In this document: positions 53,079 through 63,900 of the stretch, piece by piece
Layout: each line of letters starts with the position of its first letter
Numbering within the stretch: position 1 is the stretch's first letter
DNA from: Ariolimax columbianus
Lineage: Eukaryota > Mollusca > Gastropoda > Stylommatophora > Arionidae
Assembly (NCBI GenBank): GCA_036924085.1
Contig: JAVGWX010000013.1
Location: forward strand, 41,695,893-41,759,892
Length of the DNA stretch: 64,000 nucleotides
Direction of reading: 5' to 3'
Translations under genes and position numbers: made by a program
Notes under the pieces: generated by a model
What the model saw: the letters and a program-made list of their open reading frames with translations, nothing else
Databases searched by the model: none
What the model was told of the DNA's origin: nothing

Positions 53079-53874
53079 TGTGGTCGAACATTGTAAACTT
53101 GATGTCTGACGTGGTGCCCATGATGTCTGACGTGGTGCCCATGATGTCTGACGTGGTTCCCATGATGTCTGACGTGGTGCCCATGATTTCTGACGTGGTG
53201 CCCATGATGTCTGACGTGGTGCCCATGATGTCTGACGTGGTGCCCATGATGTCTGACGTGGTGCCCATGATGTCTGACGTGGTGCCCATGATGTCTGACG
53301 TGGTGCCCATGATGTCTGACGTGGTGCCCATGATGTCTGACGTGGTGCCCATGATGTCTGACGTGGTTCTCATGATGTCTGAAGTGGTGCCCATGATGTC
53401 TGGCGTGGTGCACATAATGTCTGGCGTGGTTCCCATGATGTCTGGCGTCGTGCACATAATGTCTGACGTGGTTCCCATGATGTCTGACGTGGCGCACATG
53501 CTGTCTGACGTGGTGCCCATGATGTCTGGCGTGGTTCCCATGATGTCTGATGTGGTTCTCATGATGTCTGGCGTGGTTCTCATGATGTCTGAGGTGGTTC
53601 TCATGATGTCTGGCGTGGTTCTCATGCTGTCTGACGTGGTTCCCATGATGTCTGGCGTGGTGCACATAATGTCTGGCGTGGTTCCCATGATGTCTGGCGT
53701 GGTTCCTATGATGTCTGGCGTGGTGCACATAATGTCTGGCGTGGTGCCATGATGTCTGACGGGGTTCCCATGATGTCTGACGTGGTTCCCATGATGTATG
53801 GCGTGGTTCCCATGATGTCTGGCGTGGTGCACATAATGTCTGACGTGGTTCCCATGATGTCTGACGTGTGTCCA
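53079..53874. repeat. 21-bp satellite, ~37 units
   Basis: Unit gatgtctgacgtggtgccca (+t). The first half is very uniform, the second half mixes ggcgtggt, cacataatg and ttctcatg variants. A length of 21 keeps frames open on both strands for up to 313 codons. I see no start context, domain or splice evidence for a real protein. Confidence 0.95.
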
Positions 53875-54387
53875 GAACAGAGGAAGTAAGTAATAAGCTA
53901 CTGGTCTCATACACCAACTACGACAAACATGTTCAATGATCCACAGGCTGGACTACAATATAATGTTTATAGCTTTCATTATTGGAAACTTATTCGTTTG
54001 ATTGTACCTTCTTCTCCTGGAAGCTTTTAGCTGCTTAACAAGACGCGTGCCCTCGTTTACATACACGTGAAACACAGTTACGCCCGACAGTGGATCACGT
54101 AAGGACACCCCAAACAGAATTAACACGGCAAGAATAACTTTTGCCAGTTAAGATAACATTTTAAAGTCTTAGCATTACAGCAAAAATACCAAGCTAGGTA
54201 TAGAGAATAGTTGCATACTTTCTATTGTCGATGGTAGGAGTGCAGCTGAAAAAGAAAGGTCTGAATTGTTATCCTTTCACACACCATGTGAGAGGAATAT
54301 TTGTAGAATTTTCCGGCTGAACATTTATCAATCAAGAAATGCTTGCCATAAACAAGATAGAAGATATGCACGATATAATACGTGTTG
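53875..54387. other. No gene seen
   Basis: Ordinary sequence. Confidence 0.4.
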
Positions 54388-55425
54388 GGGCCAAGATGCA
54401 ACAGGGGTTGGGCTTCTTCTTCTTCGTCATTCGTTCTCAAACTCCCGCTATCAATCCCTGAACGTTCTCAATCTCCCGCTAGCAAGCCCTGAACGATCTC
54501 AATCTCCCGCTAGCAAGCCCTGAACGTTCTCAATCTCCCGCTAGCAAGCCCTGAACGTTCTCAATCTCCCGCTACCAAGCCCTGAACGTTCTCGATCTCC
54601 CGCTACCAAGCCCTGAACGTTCTCGATCTCCCGCTACCAAGCCCTGAACGTTCTCAATCTCCCGCTAGCAAGCCCTGAACGTTCTCAATCTCCCGCTACC
54701 AAGCCCTGAACGTTCTCGATCTCCCGCTACCAAGCCCTGAACGTTCTCGATCTCCCGCTACAAAGCCCTGAACGTTCTCAAACTCCCGCTATCAATCCCT
54801 GAAAATGGCTTTTGCAAGTAAAAGGATCTAGTCCAGGGAACGGAATGCGTTGTATTGTAGTTTACATTTTAACGGCGATATTTGCACTTTTCGGTCAAAC
54901 ACATCCGACTTCAGTAGGCATTTTTGGGTACCGGATTAGCACTCCCTCTTCGAACCCTTCTCCTTAGAGTATGTTCTGGTGTAGCCTGGTATTCAGGATC
55001 ACTGCGTGGAGGTGTAGAAGGGTCTTGGTAGCTCTGCTTCGCTAGTTCTGACGCGAGCATCCATCATTGGGTTGATGACCCCTGTAGCTCACCCACTGCT
55101 CAGCATCAGGATCCCAGGGAAGGATCTGACAGCAGTCAGTAACTCATAGCTGGCTGCTTCCATCGGGGTCAGCGAACTATAGCTGACTAAGACCATATTC
55201 TGCCTCCATGTGACGGCCCTGGAAACAGCCTGCACTAGTCAAAAGTGTAATCTGTCTAAGAGATAGAGTACGCTGTTAGGAAACAAACCTGATACTAAAA
55301 AAAAAAAACCCAGCTGAAATCGGATGTGTCGTGCCGAAAAGCGCAGATATCACAGCCTCGCTGTAAACTAAGACAACGTCACAACGTTAATTTCAGGACG
55401 AACGACGAAGGAGAAGAATAACATG
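54388..55425 (+). mobile_element. Family B copy (B3), interrupted by A12
   Basis: The left piece ggccaagatgcaacaggg (54390-54407) and the right piece from ~55108 (ctgacagcagtcagtaactc, atagctggctgcttccat, agctgaaatcggatgtgtcg) make one family B copy ending gacgaacgacgaaggagaag. Confidence 0.8.
54412..55107 (-). mobile_element. Retroposon family A copy (A12), 3' end expanded ~12-fold
   Basis: cttcttcttcttcgtcattc begins it. Then 54430-54800 is about 12 units of cgttctcaatctcccgctac plus caagccctgaa. The rest is a normal family A body. Only a few bases of possible target duplication (caggg) are visible. Confidence 0.85.
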
Positions 55426-55449
55426 TTGGCGCTGGAATTGGTTCAATCA

Positions 55450-55815
55450 TGTTTTAAGAACTGCCATAAATACGGATCTGATAAGGAAGATGAAAGAGAG
55501 ACTGACCTATGACGATTCGGCGAAGAACAACGGCCATGTTTTAAGAACTGCCATGATACGAATCCCATAGGAAAAATAAAAGAGAGACTGACCTAATACG
55601 ACTCGGCGAAGAACAACGGCCATGTTTTAAGGACTGCCATTATACGAATCCCATAGGGAAAATGAAAGAGAGACTGACCTAATACGACTCGGCGAAGAAC
55701 AACGGCCATGTTTTAAGGACTGTCATTATACGAATCCCATAGGGAAAATGAAAGAGAGACTGACCTAATACAACTCGGCGAAGAACCACGGCCATATTTT
55801 AAGAAAAGAAACTAC
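55450..55815. repeat. 86-bp tandem repeat, ~4 units
   Basis: aagaacaacggccatgtttt, aaggactgccattatacgaa and agagagactgacctaatacg repeat with 86-base spacing. Confidence 0.92.
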
Positions 55816-55999
55816 GCTATCAGGGAAACTACTCTGCTGCGGTAAGAAAGGCTGAAGAACTTGCCGAAGAACCATAGTAGCCGAAACGGCAGTCATGAAC
55901 CAGAGCTGGAGCACCGCAAGTGGGATTGTCTCAGACCGTGTGAAGTTGAGCGAGTTTATTGCTGCTTTTACCTACTCTATCAGACTAAATATTCATTGA

Positions 56000-56278
56000 C
56001 CGCTGTACCAGTCATTGGTTGCCTTTCACAGTATTGACCATCTTTGACAGTCATTGACCATCTTTGACAGTCATTGGCCGCCTTTACAGTCATTGGCCAT
56101 CTTTTACAGTCATTGTCCGCCTTTGACAGTCACTGGCCGCCTTTGACAGTCATTGACCGCATTTGACAGTCACTGGCCGCCTATGACAGTCATTGACCGC
56201 CTTTGACAGTCACTGGCCGCCTTTGACAGTCATTGGCCGCCTGTGACAGTCACTAGCGGCCTTTGACAGTCCATAGTG
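56000..56278. repeat. 19-bp tandem repeat, ~14 units
   Basis: Unit gacagtcattggccgcctt. tcattgacc and tcactggcc variants alternate. Confidence 0.92.
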
Positions 56279-56532
56279 AGATTAACAATGTATGTTGTAA
56301 ATGTGCCCCTGTAGTGAGATTAACAATTTTCTACGCTCCATCGCCCGTTGAGTAGCTTGGAGCCGCGCATTGTCCATTTTTCATAGATTCCACACCTCGC
56401 TGTTATATACTATGTCTGGGATGGTTGTGTTGTTGAGGGCGTGAGCTCTGGCTTCGCTGTTTTTTATCTGTTGAAGCGTGGACCTGATGCGATTGAAACT
56501 GAACCTGGGTGCTTTTTTTTTTTGGTTTAACT

Positions 56533-57035
56533 TAACGTACAAGGGGCTTGCCATAAGTCTTTACCCTGACTACGAAGGACTAAAGGGAGAAAAGTTGAAA
56601 TTTGGCACATATGTAGCTCACTCAATTTGTACTGGACTTGAGAAGTATGAATTTCCCTCCTCGACGGGTTTACCCGGTATGGTGCATGGCGCAAGACACC
56701 TTATTGACCGGATCTGCTACTCTAACGGTTTGTCAGAACAATGGAGAAATCAGAGGCCAGAACTGTGAGAAAATTCTTGATGTTGCAGGGAGAAACACCT
56801 TCAGAATTACACAGGGAGATTGGACCAGTCTTTGAGGAATTCTGTCCTTCGTATACTTTTGTAAAAAGCTGGTGTAGGCAGTTTAAGTGTGGCCGTTCTC
56901 ATGTTGCTGATCTTCAAAGATCAGGAAGACCATCCTCAGAGTGCAGCGATGACAATGCTGCAAGAGTGAAGACAATCATTGACCAGGATAGGAAAATGAC
57001 AATACCCACAGTCTATAGCTGTTCTTAACAAACCA
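56533..57035 (+). mobile_element. Truncated mariner-like element, 5' part
   Basis: acaaggggcttgccataagt looks like a mariner terminus. The frame 56741-57028 reads KSEARTVRKFLMLQGETPSE, then FVKSWCRQFKCGR and LQRSGRPSSECSDDNAARVK, TIIDQDRKMTI. This is the paired helix-turn-helix and linker of a mariner transposase (about the first 95 of ~345 residues). The catalytic domain is missing; the sequence changes abruptly near 57030. Confidence 0.82.
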
Positions 57036-57059
57036 CCTGGGGAAAGGTACAAATAGCTT

Positions 57060-57312
57060 GGGTAGATTTTAACTTGAATTTTGTCCGGGCAGCGGACGTT
57101 AAGCATACTGATACGATTTCCAACTGCCAAGTAATTTTTAACGTGCTCGACACTGATACGGAAGTCCGATCTCACTACCCAGAGATTAGGGACATTGTTA
57201 CGAGAAGATCCACGTGAAAAAAAATTCCGGTCTTCATCGTGATTCGAACCCGCAAACTCTGGCAACCGAGGTGGACACATTACCTCGAGACCACTGAGTG
57301 GCGCCATGTTTT
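57060..57312 (-). mobile_element. tRNA-derived SINE
   Basis: The complement reads gcgccactcagtggtctcga (A box) and tttgcgggttcgaatcacga (B box), then a body with cgtatcagtatgcttaacgt. It is joined to the truncated mariner end. Confidence 0.7.
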
Positions 57313-57417
57313 TGACTCTGATTTGACATGTAGTAGGTCTTCTTCAGTCTGGATAGTTTCATCAGAGAGAGGGTCACTTTAAAATAGTCGTTGGTAATGC
57401 TCGTATAGGGCCTTTCA

Positions 57418-58107
57418 TTGAAGGCTGCAGTAAAAGCAATGCTCACAGGCGAAAGCAATGAAATCCAGATAGTCCTGTTTACAGATGCCCTGTCCGTGGT
57501 TACAACACTAAAAAACCAGAAAAATACAGAACTTAATGATTTAAGAGTAGTACTATGTCAACTATGCCAGCATTCCGCACCAAAAATAGTAGTGGTACAG
57601 TGGTTTCCATCCCACTGTAACATTCAAGGCAACGAAGAGGCAGACAGACTGGTAAAAGAAGATGCAAGGTTACCACAACCAGATTCTAGTGTGACCTACG
57701 AAGAGTCCAAAAGGTTTATTAGGGCCAGATACATGGCCAAATGGGAAACAGAGCATACTTGCTACACAAAAAAAACGATGCCTATTACCAGTTGAACAGA
57801 AGAGAGCAGGTCGTGGTCTTCAGACTCCGTACAGGCCACAACAGACTGAGGTACCATCTATTCAATAAACTAAAGATAGGGGGTACTGACGAATGCACCT
57901 GTGGTACAGGGAAAATTACCGCTGAACATCTGCTGCAAAATTGCCCGACATACGAGGACCAGAGAAAGCACATGTGGCCATCACCAGTGCCAACACTAGA
58001 CAAGCTATATGGCAGTGTCGACAGCGTCAGGATGACCGCTGCTTTCTTCGAACAATTCAAGTTGACGTCTGACAGCGTACGAAGACGAAGAAGAAGAAGA
58101 TATACCG
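57418..58107 (+). mobile_element. 5'-truncated jockey-like LINE: RNase H to 3' end
   Basis: Frame 57418-57795 reads QIVLFTDALSVVTTLKN (second catalytic Asp), VVQWFPSHCNIQGNEEADRL (last Asp) and FIRARYMAKWETEH. A frameshift at ~57770 leads to NDAYYQLNRREQVVVFRLRT, GHNRLRYHLFNKLKIGGTDE, CTCGTGKITAEHLLQNCPTY and LDKLYGSVDSVRMTAAFFEQ, ending in a GAAGAA tail. The first RNase H Asp (YTDGSA) is upstream of the truncation. A possible duplication is cctttcattga / ccttttattca. Confidence 0.88.
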
Positions 58108-58680
58108 CCTTTTATTCATCGTTAAGGCCTGGAATATACTGCGTTCTGCAGCCTCTTGGTATGTTGTGTCTATAAATTATTGTTACGAGTTTAACAAAGG
58201 CCTCATATTTTGCGGGGGTTGGCTGTAAATGGTTGGTTCTAGTGCCCCTAATGGAGTCTTTATTCTGGAAAAGGCTAAGAATCACTGTGACAAATGGTTA
58301 AATACATTTGAATAAAAACACCTTCACTTAAATATAACAGCGATATGATTATCAATTATGTAAACACTTGATTATCACGTATTTTGGGATTTGATGGATT
58401 GATATCATACTAGACGATATATTTTCCCAGCAAGTCGCACGATAATCTCCCTGGGGGCTTGAAAATCGTTGTTACGTGTAGCACGTGACATGTATTTCGT
58501 AATAGTTGTGTCCATTGTATGAATTTATTTAGCGTTCCAGATCACTGGTGAGGCCGACTAATGACGTCACTTAGTTTTCCCATAGTAACATGATGTTCGT
58601 CCATCACATGTGATGATGACCACTCTCTCTGTTCAGCCGGTTGGACAATCTTTTCCTTATTTCTCTGTCGGCTGAAATGG
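58108..58680. other. No gene seen
   Basis: AT-rich ordinary sequence. Confidence 0.4.
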
Positions 58681-58683
58681 GTG

Positions 58684-58880
58684 ACTTGCACGGTGATTTC
58701 GATTAGAGTGAGGAAGGAACTGCGCCATTTGTCAACCTCACTCTCTTGTCCTGAGCTACATTTGGCCAGCTGCAAGACATTATCGAGACGACTGGAGATA
58801 GCACAGGATGCAGATTTTTCATCGGGATGTACTCCAAAAGCCTTTCCCGTAAACACGTATCCCGAAAGACAGCGGAGGTG
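58684..58880 (-). mobile_element. SINE body related to 23405-23660
   Basis: The complement contains gccaaatgtagctcaggaca, then agagagtgaggttgacaaat, ggcgcagttccttcctcac, in the same order as the plus-strand SINE at 23565-23630. Confidence 0.6.
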
Positions 58881-59380
58881 TGACATCCAATAGGGTAGGA
58901 GTGTAGGATCACCAGGACTATGTTCATAATAAATATCACAGGAAACTGTAAATACCAAATAATATTTCAGATATTCACAAAGTCCTGTCATAGAGTGACA
59001 ATCAAAGCCACCAACATAGTGACAGACGCAATATGATTAATCTGATTTGTCTGAGACCACTAAAGCAACATTGGGCTCCAACAACCACGCTATGTTGATT
59101 CCTTTTGTGGGCCGTCTTCTTTTCTTTTGTTTATGATATATCAACTGCTTTGGCTTCTTCTTCCACCGCCATTGCTTAATTTTTTTTACTTCCCAAATTT
59201 CTTCCATCTCAGCCTAAAATCTGGGTTAATGATTGCATTTATTTCTGATCTAAATGGTCCCAGACACTATTAACAAGTCGTCAAACAATTGGACCGACCA
59301 TGCAACACAGTGAATGAACTCACATGTATGTGTGTATTTAGGGGAAATTTAACTTACTATTTGCTTTTCCTTGCTTAACA
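58881..59380. other. No gene seen
   Basis: Ordinary sequence. A weak family F core lies at 59385-59412 (caggtaccaatttacaggtg). Confidence 0.4.
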
Positions 59381-59494
59381 GTCATTCAGGTACCAATTTA
59401 CAGGTGGGTGGACTTATCGGGACTGCCAGTTTAACCTGGCACCTTTGCACAGGTCTGTCTTAGCAGTAAGATGCACCACAGTGATTGAGATGAC

Positions 59495-59765
59495 AGCGGT
59501 CTGCGACATCAAGCTAGCTACTTGCATCATGACCAGCGCACCAGAGCTGACCATTACCATAGTCCGCCTCCCTGGAAACGGGTTGCACAAGTGTAGACTG
59601 GCTAAGAGAATAGGGATCACAGTAGGAAGGCAAACCAGGAACCCCAAAAAGATAGCCGTCTGAAACCAGATGTGTTGGGCCGAGAAGCACAGATATCGCA
59701 GCCCCGATGTAAACTACAACACAAAGTAGCAAGTTCTTTTCCCGGCGAACGCAGAAGAAGAAAGA
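59495..59765 (+). mobile_element. Family B copy (B4)
   Basis: cagcgcaccagagctgacca, ccctggaaacgggttgcaca, aaccagatgtgttgggccga and cagccccgatgtaaactaca, then cgaacgcagaagaagaaag as tail. Confidence 0.75.
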
Positions 59766-60470
59766 AGATATACCCAAATCATTTATTTCTCCATTTGTCC
59801 AATATAATGGGAACCAATTACCAGTCATGTCGCCGAAAATTGGGGTTCTCCTGCATGTAACTCAAAAAGACGACCCAAAATTACTAATCGACCGAGAGCG
59901 ATCGTTGTAACCACACCTTCCAATGGAGTCGAGAGGCAGATGCAAGTTAAGTGATAAGGTTAGCCTTGGCTCAGAGCCGATCTTGATATAGCTATGCTAA
60001 TAATAATGGTTATCGCTCTGACATTTCTTTCATGTCCATAATTTGATATATCTTCTACATAGATCCTGCTCTCCCTTCATAGTTTGCTAATTCTCAACGT
60101 TTTGTACTATTGCTAGTTGAAAGGGCCTGAAATATGGCAAAGTTTATCCTATTTATTTTGTTCTATTTCCCCACTCCAACCGGAGCATACGGACACCTCT
60201 ACAATGTGCTCCTTTAGTAATCCTGCGCCAAAGAACTTTAGGTGCGGTTGTGGTTTTTGTATGAGTTTGTTTTACCGGATGAGGGTTATAGCCCATGCAC
60301 CGCTCCCTTTAGTCGCCCTTTACGACATGCATTTAGGTGCATTAGTCCTATTCTTTCTTCCCTAATAACAGCTCTCGAGATCCACTCGGGGAATTATCCA
60401 AGCTCCTAGGTGGTAAAGCGCTGTGAAAGGTGGGACAAATTGGCTGATATTGTGGGGTATATCATTTAAT
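59766..60470. other. No gene seen
   Basis: Ordinary sequence with short unrecognised frames. Confidence 0.4.
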
Positions 60471-61046
60471 CGTGTTTGGGCAGCACAGATGCAGATGTAA
60501 GGACCATAATTTAGAAAGCAAGAATGGCATTCCTGACACTAAACAACATATATGGAGATCCAGAGAAACCAAGATTCACACCAAAGTTAGAATATTCAAT
60601 GCTAGTGTTAAGTCGGTGCTGCTGTATGGAGCGGAGGCACTTAGAACGGCAAATGCCATATAACAAAGACTTCAGTCCTTCGTTAACATGTGTCTGCGAA
60701 GGATACTGGGCATAAAGTGGCAGGGCGCGGTGAAGAGGGAAGAGCTACGGGAAAGGAGCCAGCAACAGCCACTGGAACAACAAATTAAGCGAAGAAAGTG
60801 GGGTGGATAGGACGTACGCTGCGGATTCTACCGTCAAACATAGCCAGGTGTGCTCTTACATGGAATCATCAAGGTAAGAGAAAGAAAATATAGGTCCAAA
60901 AATTAGCTAAAAAGACGATGTGAGAAGAAACGAAAACTAAGATAACACCTAGAAGGAGGCGGAGATAGAGCAGCCCAGGACCGTGTACGCTGGTGAGATG
61001 GGGTCAATGACCTATGTACCGAGATGGACTTTGATTGATTGACGAA
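60471..61046 (+). pseudogene. LINE RT C-terminal fragment (sister of 24567-25365)
   Basis: Plus frames read KPRFTPKLEYSMLV, VKSVLLYGAEALRTANAI (the NxxVKSVLLYGAExWR block after the RT core) and CLRRILGIKWQGAVKREELR, QQPLEQQIKRRKW. It ends gtaccgagatggactttgat tgattga. No RT catalytic site remains. Confidence 0.8.
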
Positions 61047-61118
61047 ATCCTGTACATGTGGGAACATGAGATTCCCCTTTGAATTTGTGTATCAAATTAA
61101 AAAGAATAGACACGCTCC

Positions 61119-61284
61119 GCTGCCGACAGTGGATGTGTCCGACCGAAAGGTGCAAATATCGCAGTCAAGCTGTAAACTAGCGACACAACGCATTCCGTTC
61201 TCTGAACTACATCCTGCTACTTGCAAAGCCCTGCTCAGGGCTTGGTACCGGAAGTTTGAGAATGAACGTAGAAGATGAAGAAGA
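61119..61284 (+). mobile_element. 5'-truncated family A copy (A13) with TSD
   Basis: agacacgctcc at 61108-61118 and 61285-61295 is a perfect 11-bp duplication. The insert starts inside the element (gtggatgtgtccgaccgaaa) and ends in aacg plus a GAA-rich tail. Confidence 0.9.
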
Positions 61285-61327
61285 AGACACGCTCCAGCAG
61301 TTAAACTATCTACAGCAAATGGAATGG

Positions 61328-61930
61328 TCCCAAGATGCAGCAGTGCGTAATCAGACAGCAGCCAGCGACCCATAGCTAGCTGCTTGTATAGAGGTCAACG
61401 AACTATAGCTGACAGGACCCTATTACACTTCCACGTAGCCGCACTGTAAATAGTGTGCACCAGTCATTAGTGCAGTCTGGCAAAAGGATAGGTTTCGCAG
61501 AGGGAAGGCAAACCAAAAAGCAAAGACAAAGGACCGCCGTCCATCGTAAACTGATGATGGCATAGTTTATTTTGCTAGCGCTATTTTTAGTAAGGATTAA
61601 CTGTGCTACTTTTTATCCCTACTCCCTCGTCTCGAGCCGCCCGACTCCAGTGGCAAGTCAAGGACAAGACGACTAGGTGGCGACTACGAGATGCAGGTTA
61701 ATCCGCATCAAGCACCCGTGAAAAAGACGGCGGAGTCCGGAGTCAAACCCACACCACCTGATCACGAGCTTTAACTACTTCGCCACGGAATCCACAAACC
61801 AAGTACTCAAATAAGCCAGCTGAAATCGGATGTGTCGCACGGAAAAGGCGCAGAATTCGTAACTTCGCTGTAAACTACGCCAATGGCGTCTGAAAGTCCG
61901 GACAAACGCCGAAGAAGAAGAAGAAGAAGA
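61328..61930 (+). mobile_element. Family B copy (B5), interrupted by a tRNA-SINE
   Basis: The left part (cccaagatgcagcagtgcgt to agggaaggcaaacc) and the right part (agctgaaatcggatgtgtcg to acgccgaagaagaagaag) bracket the SINE at ~61525-61795. Confidence 0.75.
61525..61797 (-). mobile_element. tRNA-derived SINE nested in family B
   Basis: The complement has gattccgtggcgaagtagtt (A box) and gtgtgggtttgactccggac (B box) about 35 bases apart. The flanks caaaccaa and acaaaccaa suggest an 8-9-bp duplication. Confidence 0.68.
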
Positions 61931-62142
61931 CGACAGACAGAAAGAAAGAAGGAAAGAAAGAAAGAAGATATGTGGCAATGATTTTCTCCTTTGATGAGCG
62001 ATAGAGGCCCAAAGAAAAAGGAGACAAATTATCTTTGCAGTACGTTGCAGGACTATGACCCCATATGGACGCTTTTTAGCACTCTCCAGGAGTTCAGACA
62101 CCAACTACTATGATTGACGGCCCACGTAGTCTGATTTCTTCT

Positions 62143-62395
62143 TCTTAGTACGTCATGAAAAGGACGTTTTGACGCTGTGTCCTAGCTTACAGCGATATCT
62201 TCGAGTTTGGCCAGACGTATACGGTTTCAACTGTGAGTTTTTTAGTACCGGATTTTGCCTCCCCCATTGTGTTCCACGTTCTCTTGATCAGACTACACTA
62301 GTCCAGCCTGTTTCCAGGGTCGCCGTTTGGATAAGGTAGTCAGCTACGAGTCGCTTCCCGCTGTCGGCTCATTCACCCTGCTACATCTTATGACC
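62143..62395 (-). mobile_element. Family B copy (B6)
   Basis: tacgtcatgaaaaggacgtt, gatcagactacactagtcca and cctgtttccagggtcgccgt in family B order. Confidence 0.7.
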
Positions 62396-62644
62396 ATAGA
62401 AAACTGTCTGTGGTTGAAAGAAACGGGCCCTCGCCAAAAGATTAGAACAACAATGACACATTGGATGATAGTTTTAGGCACTTTAAATTAAATATAAAAT
62501 GTGAGAACATATTAAGTTCTTTGGACTTCATTCGCATTAAAAGGAACAAAAAAACCACTAAAAGTTTTGTTGTCTATAGCAAAGTTGTTATCCCGGGCAT
62601 GTTGCGAACGTCAGATTGTTCTTAAGTCCGTACGTTAGCGTCCA

Positions 62645-62942
62645 TTGTTGTCTGGTGTCGTAGCCTCCCTTCCACTAATGTTATACCTTCCCTTCCACTA
62701 ATGTTATATTTTTTCCTCCACTAATGTAATACCTTTCCCTCCACTAATGTCGTCCGTTTCCTACCACTAATATTGCACCTTAACTTCAACTAATGATATG
62801 GCTTTCCTTCCACTAATATCGTACCTTCCCTTCCACTAATATCGTACCTTCCCTTCCACTAATATCGTACCTTCCCTTCCACTAATGTCGTACCTTCCCT
62901 TCCACTAATGTCATACCTTCCCTTCCACTAATGCCGTGTAAC
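62645..62942. repeat. 23-bp tandem repeat, ~13 units
   Basis: ccttcccttccactaatgtc plus gta; atatcgtac variants dominate the centre. Confidence 0.92.
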
Positions 62943-62944
62943 AG

Positions 62945-63380
62945 ATCTTAGCGGTAGAGACAATATGAGGGTAGGAGCTTAGACATGTTTAACAGGTAAC
63001 AGTTGGGAGAAAGATCAAAAGAGCTTAGACAACCATCTTTTTTCTTTCTTATTCGTGGGATTTGAGTCAGTGCAGCTGAACTCAGTCCCGCTAGAATTTG
63101 AGTAACCAAATCGAACCACATACGCTTTGACTCGAGCCGCGCAGGTGGAAGTTTTGGTAAACATACGTAACCTGACGTAAGTTTCAGGCCATGTGGCCAT
63201 ACCTGGAAAGATTGTCGGGGTAGACGTGTTGCCGCCGACAAACCCGCGCCGTCTGGAAACTACGCGAACAGGATGGATGCTAATTTCAAGCAGACGGATA
63301 CAAACGCGGGCCGTTTTGGAAATCACGGTATCTGGGGATGCAGATTGAATATAAATCCCGGCAGAGAGACGTGAGAACAT
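62945..63380. other. Unclassified; TATA-like motif
   Basis: gattgaatataaatcccggc at 63343 could be a promoter-like TATA element at the head of the following repeat block. Minus-strand frames of ~100 codons are unrecognised. Confidence 0.3.
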
Positions 63381-63900
63381 TACTTGAGAAGACATTCGAA
63401 AGAGAGGCTCAGTTGAGAGCAGGCGACAGAGTGGGGCAGATTTGAGAACCAGATTACTAGAGAAGGCATTCGAAACGGACGCTCAGTTGAGTGCAGGCGG
63501 CGGAGAGAAAAGACTAGACCAGAGATTTTATAAGAATACTTTAGAAAGAGGCGCTCAGTGGAGAACAGGCGACGGAAATATGCAGTGGAGGCAGATTTGA
63601 GTTGAGAACCACAGATAGAGAACATTTCACTTCAGAGACAGAGAGAACATTTTACTTCAGAGACAGAGAGAGAACACTTCACTTCAGAGACAGAGAGAAC
63701 ACTTCACTTCAGAGACAGAGAGAGAACACTTCACTTCCGAGACAGAGAGAACACTTCACTTCAGAGACAGAGAGAGAACACTTCACTTCAGAACAGAGGT
63801 ACATTTGAAAAATACGCTCAGTGGAGGACAGGCGACGAAAATATGCAGTTGAGGCAGATTTGAGTTGAGATTTAGGCGATGGAGAAAGGCAGTTGAGATA
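63380..63900. repeat. Composite tandem block
   Basis: Longer imperfect units with gctcagttgagagcaggcga (63410, 63480, 63555, 63820) enclose a ~25-29-bp array at 63605-63790 (gagaacacttcacttcagag plus acagaga). The array is therefore nested within the longer repeat. Confidence 0.85.

Noticed and set aside
52969..53917. 313- and 280-codon minus-strand ORFs and a 224-codon plus-strand ORF
   Set aside because: Pure 7-residue repeats from the 21-bp satellite, open on both strands at once.
62948..63395. Two overlapping minus-strand ORFs of ~100-126 codons
   Set aside because: No known motifs; lies in unclassified, possibly LTR-like DNA. Kept only as an unclassified region.
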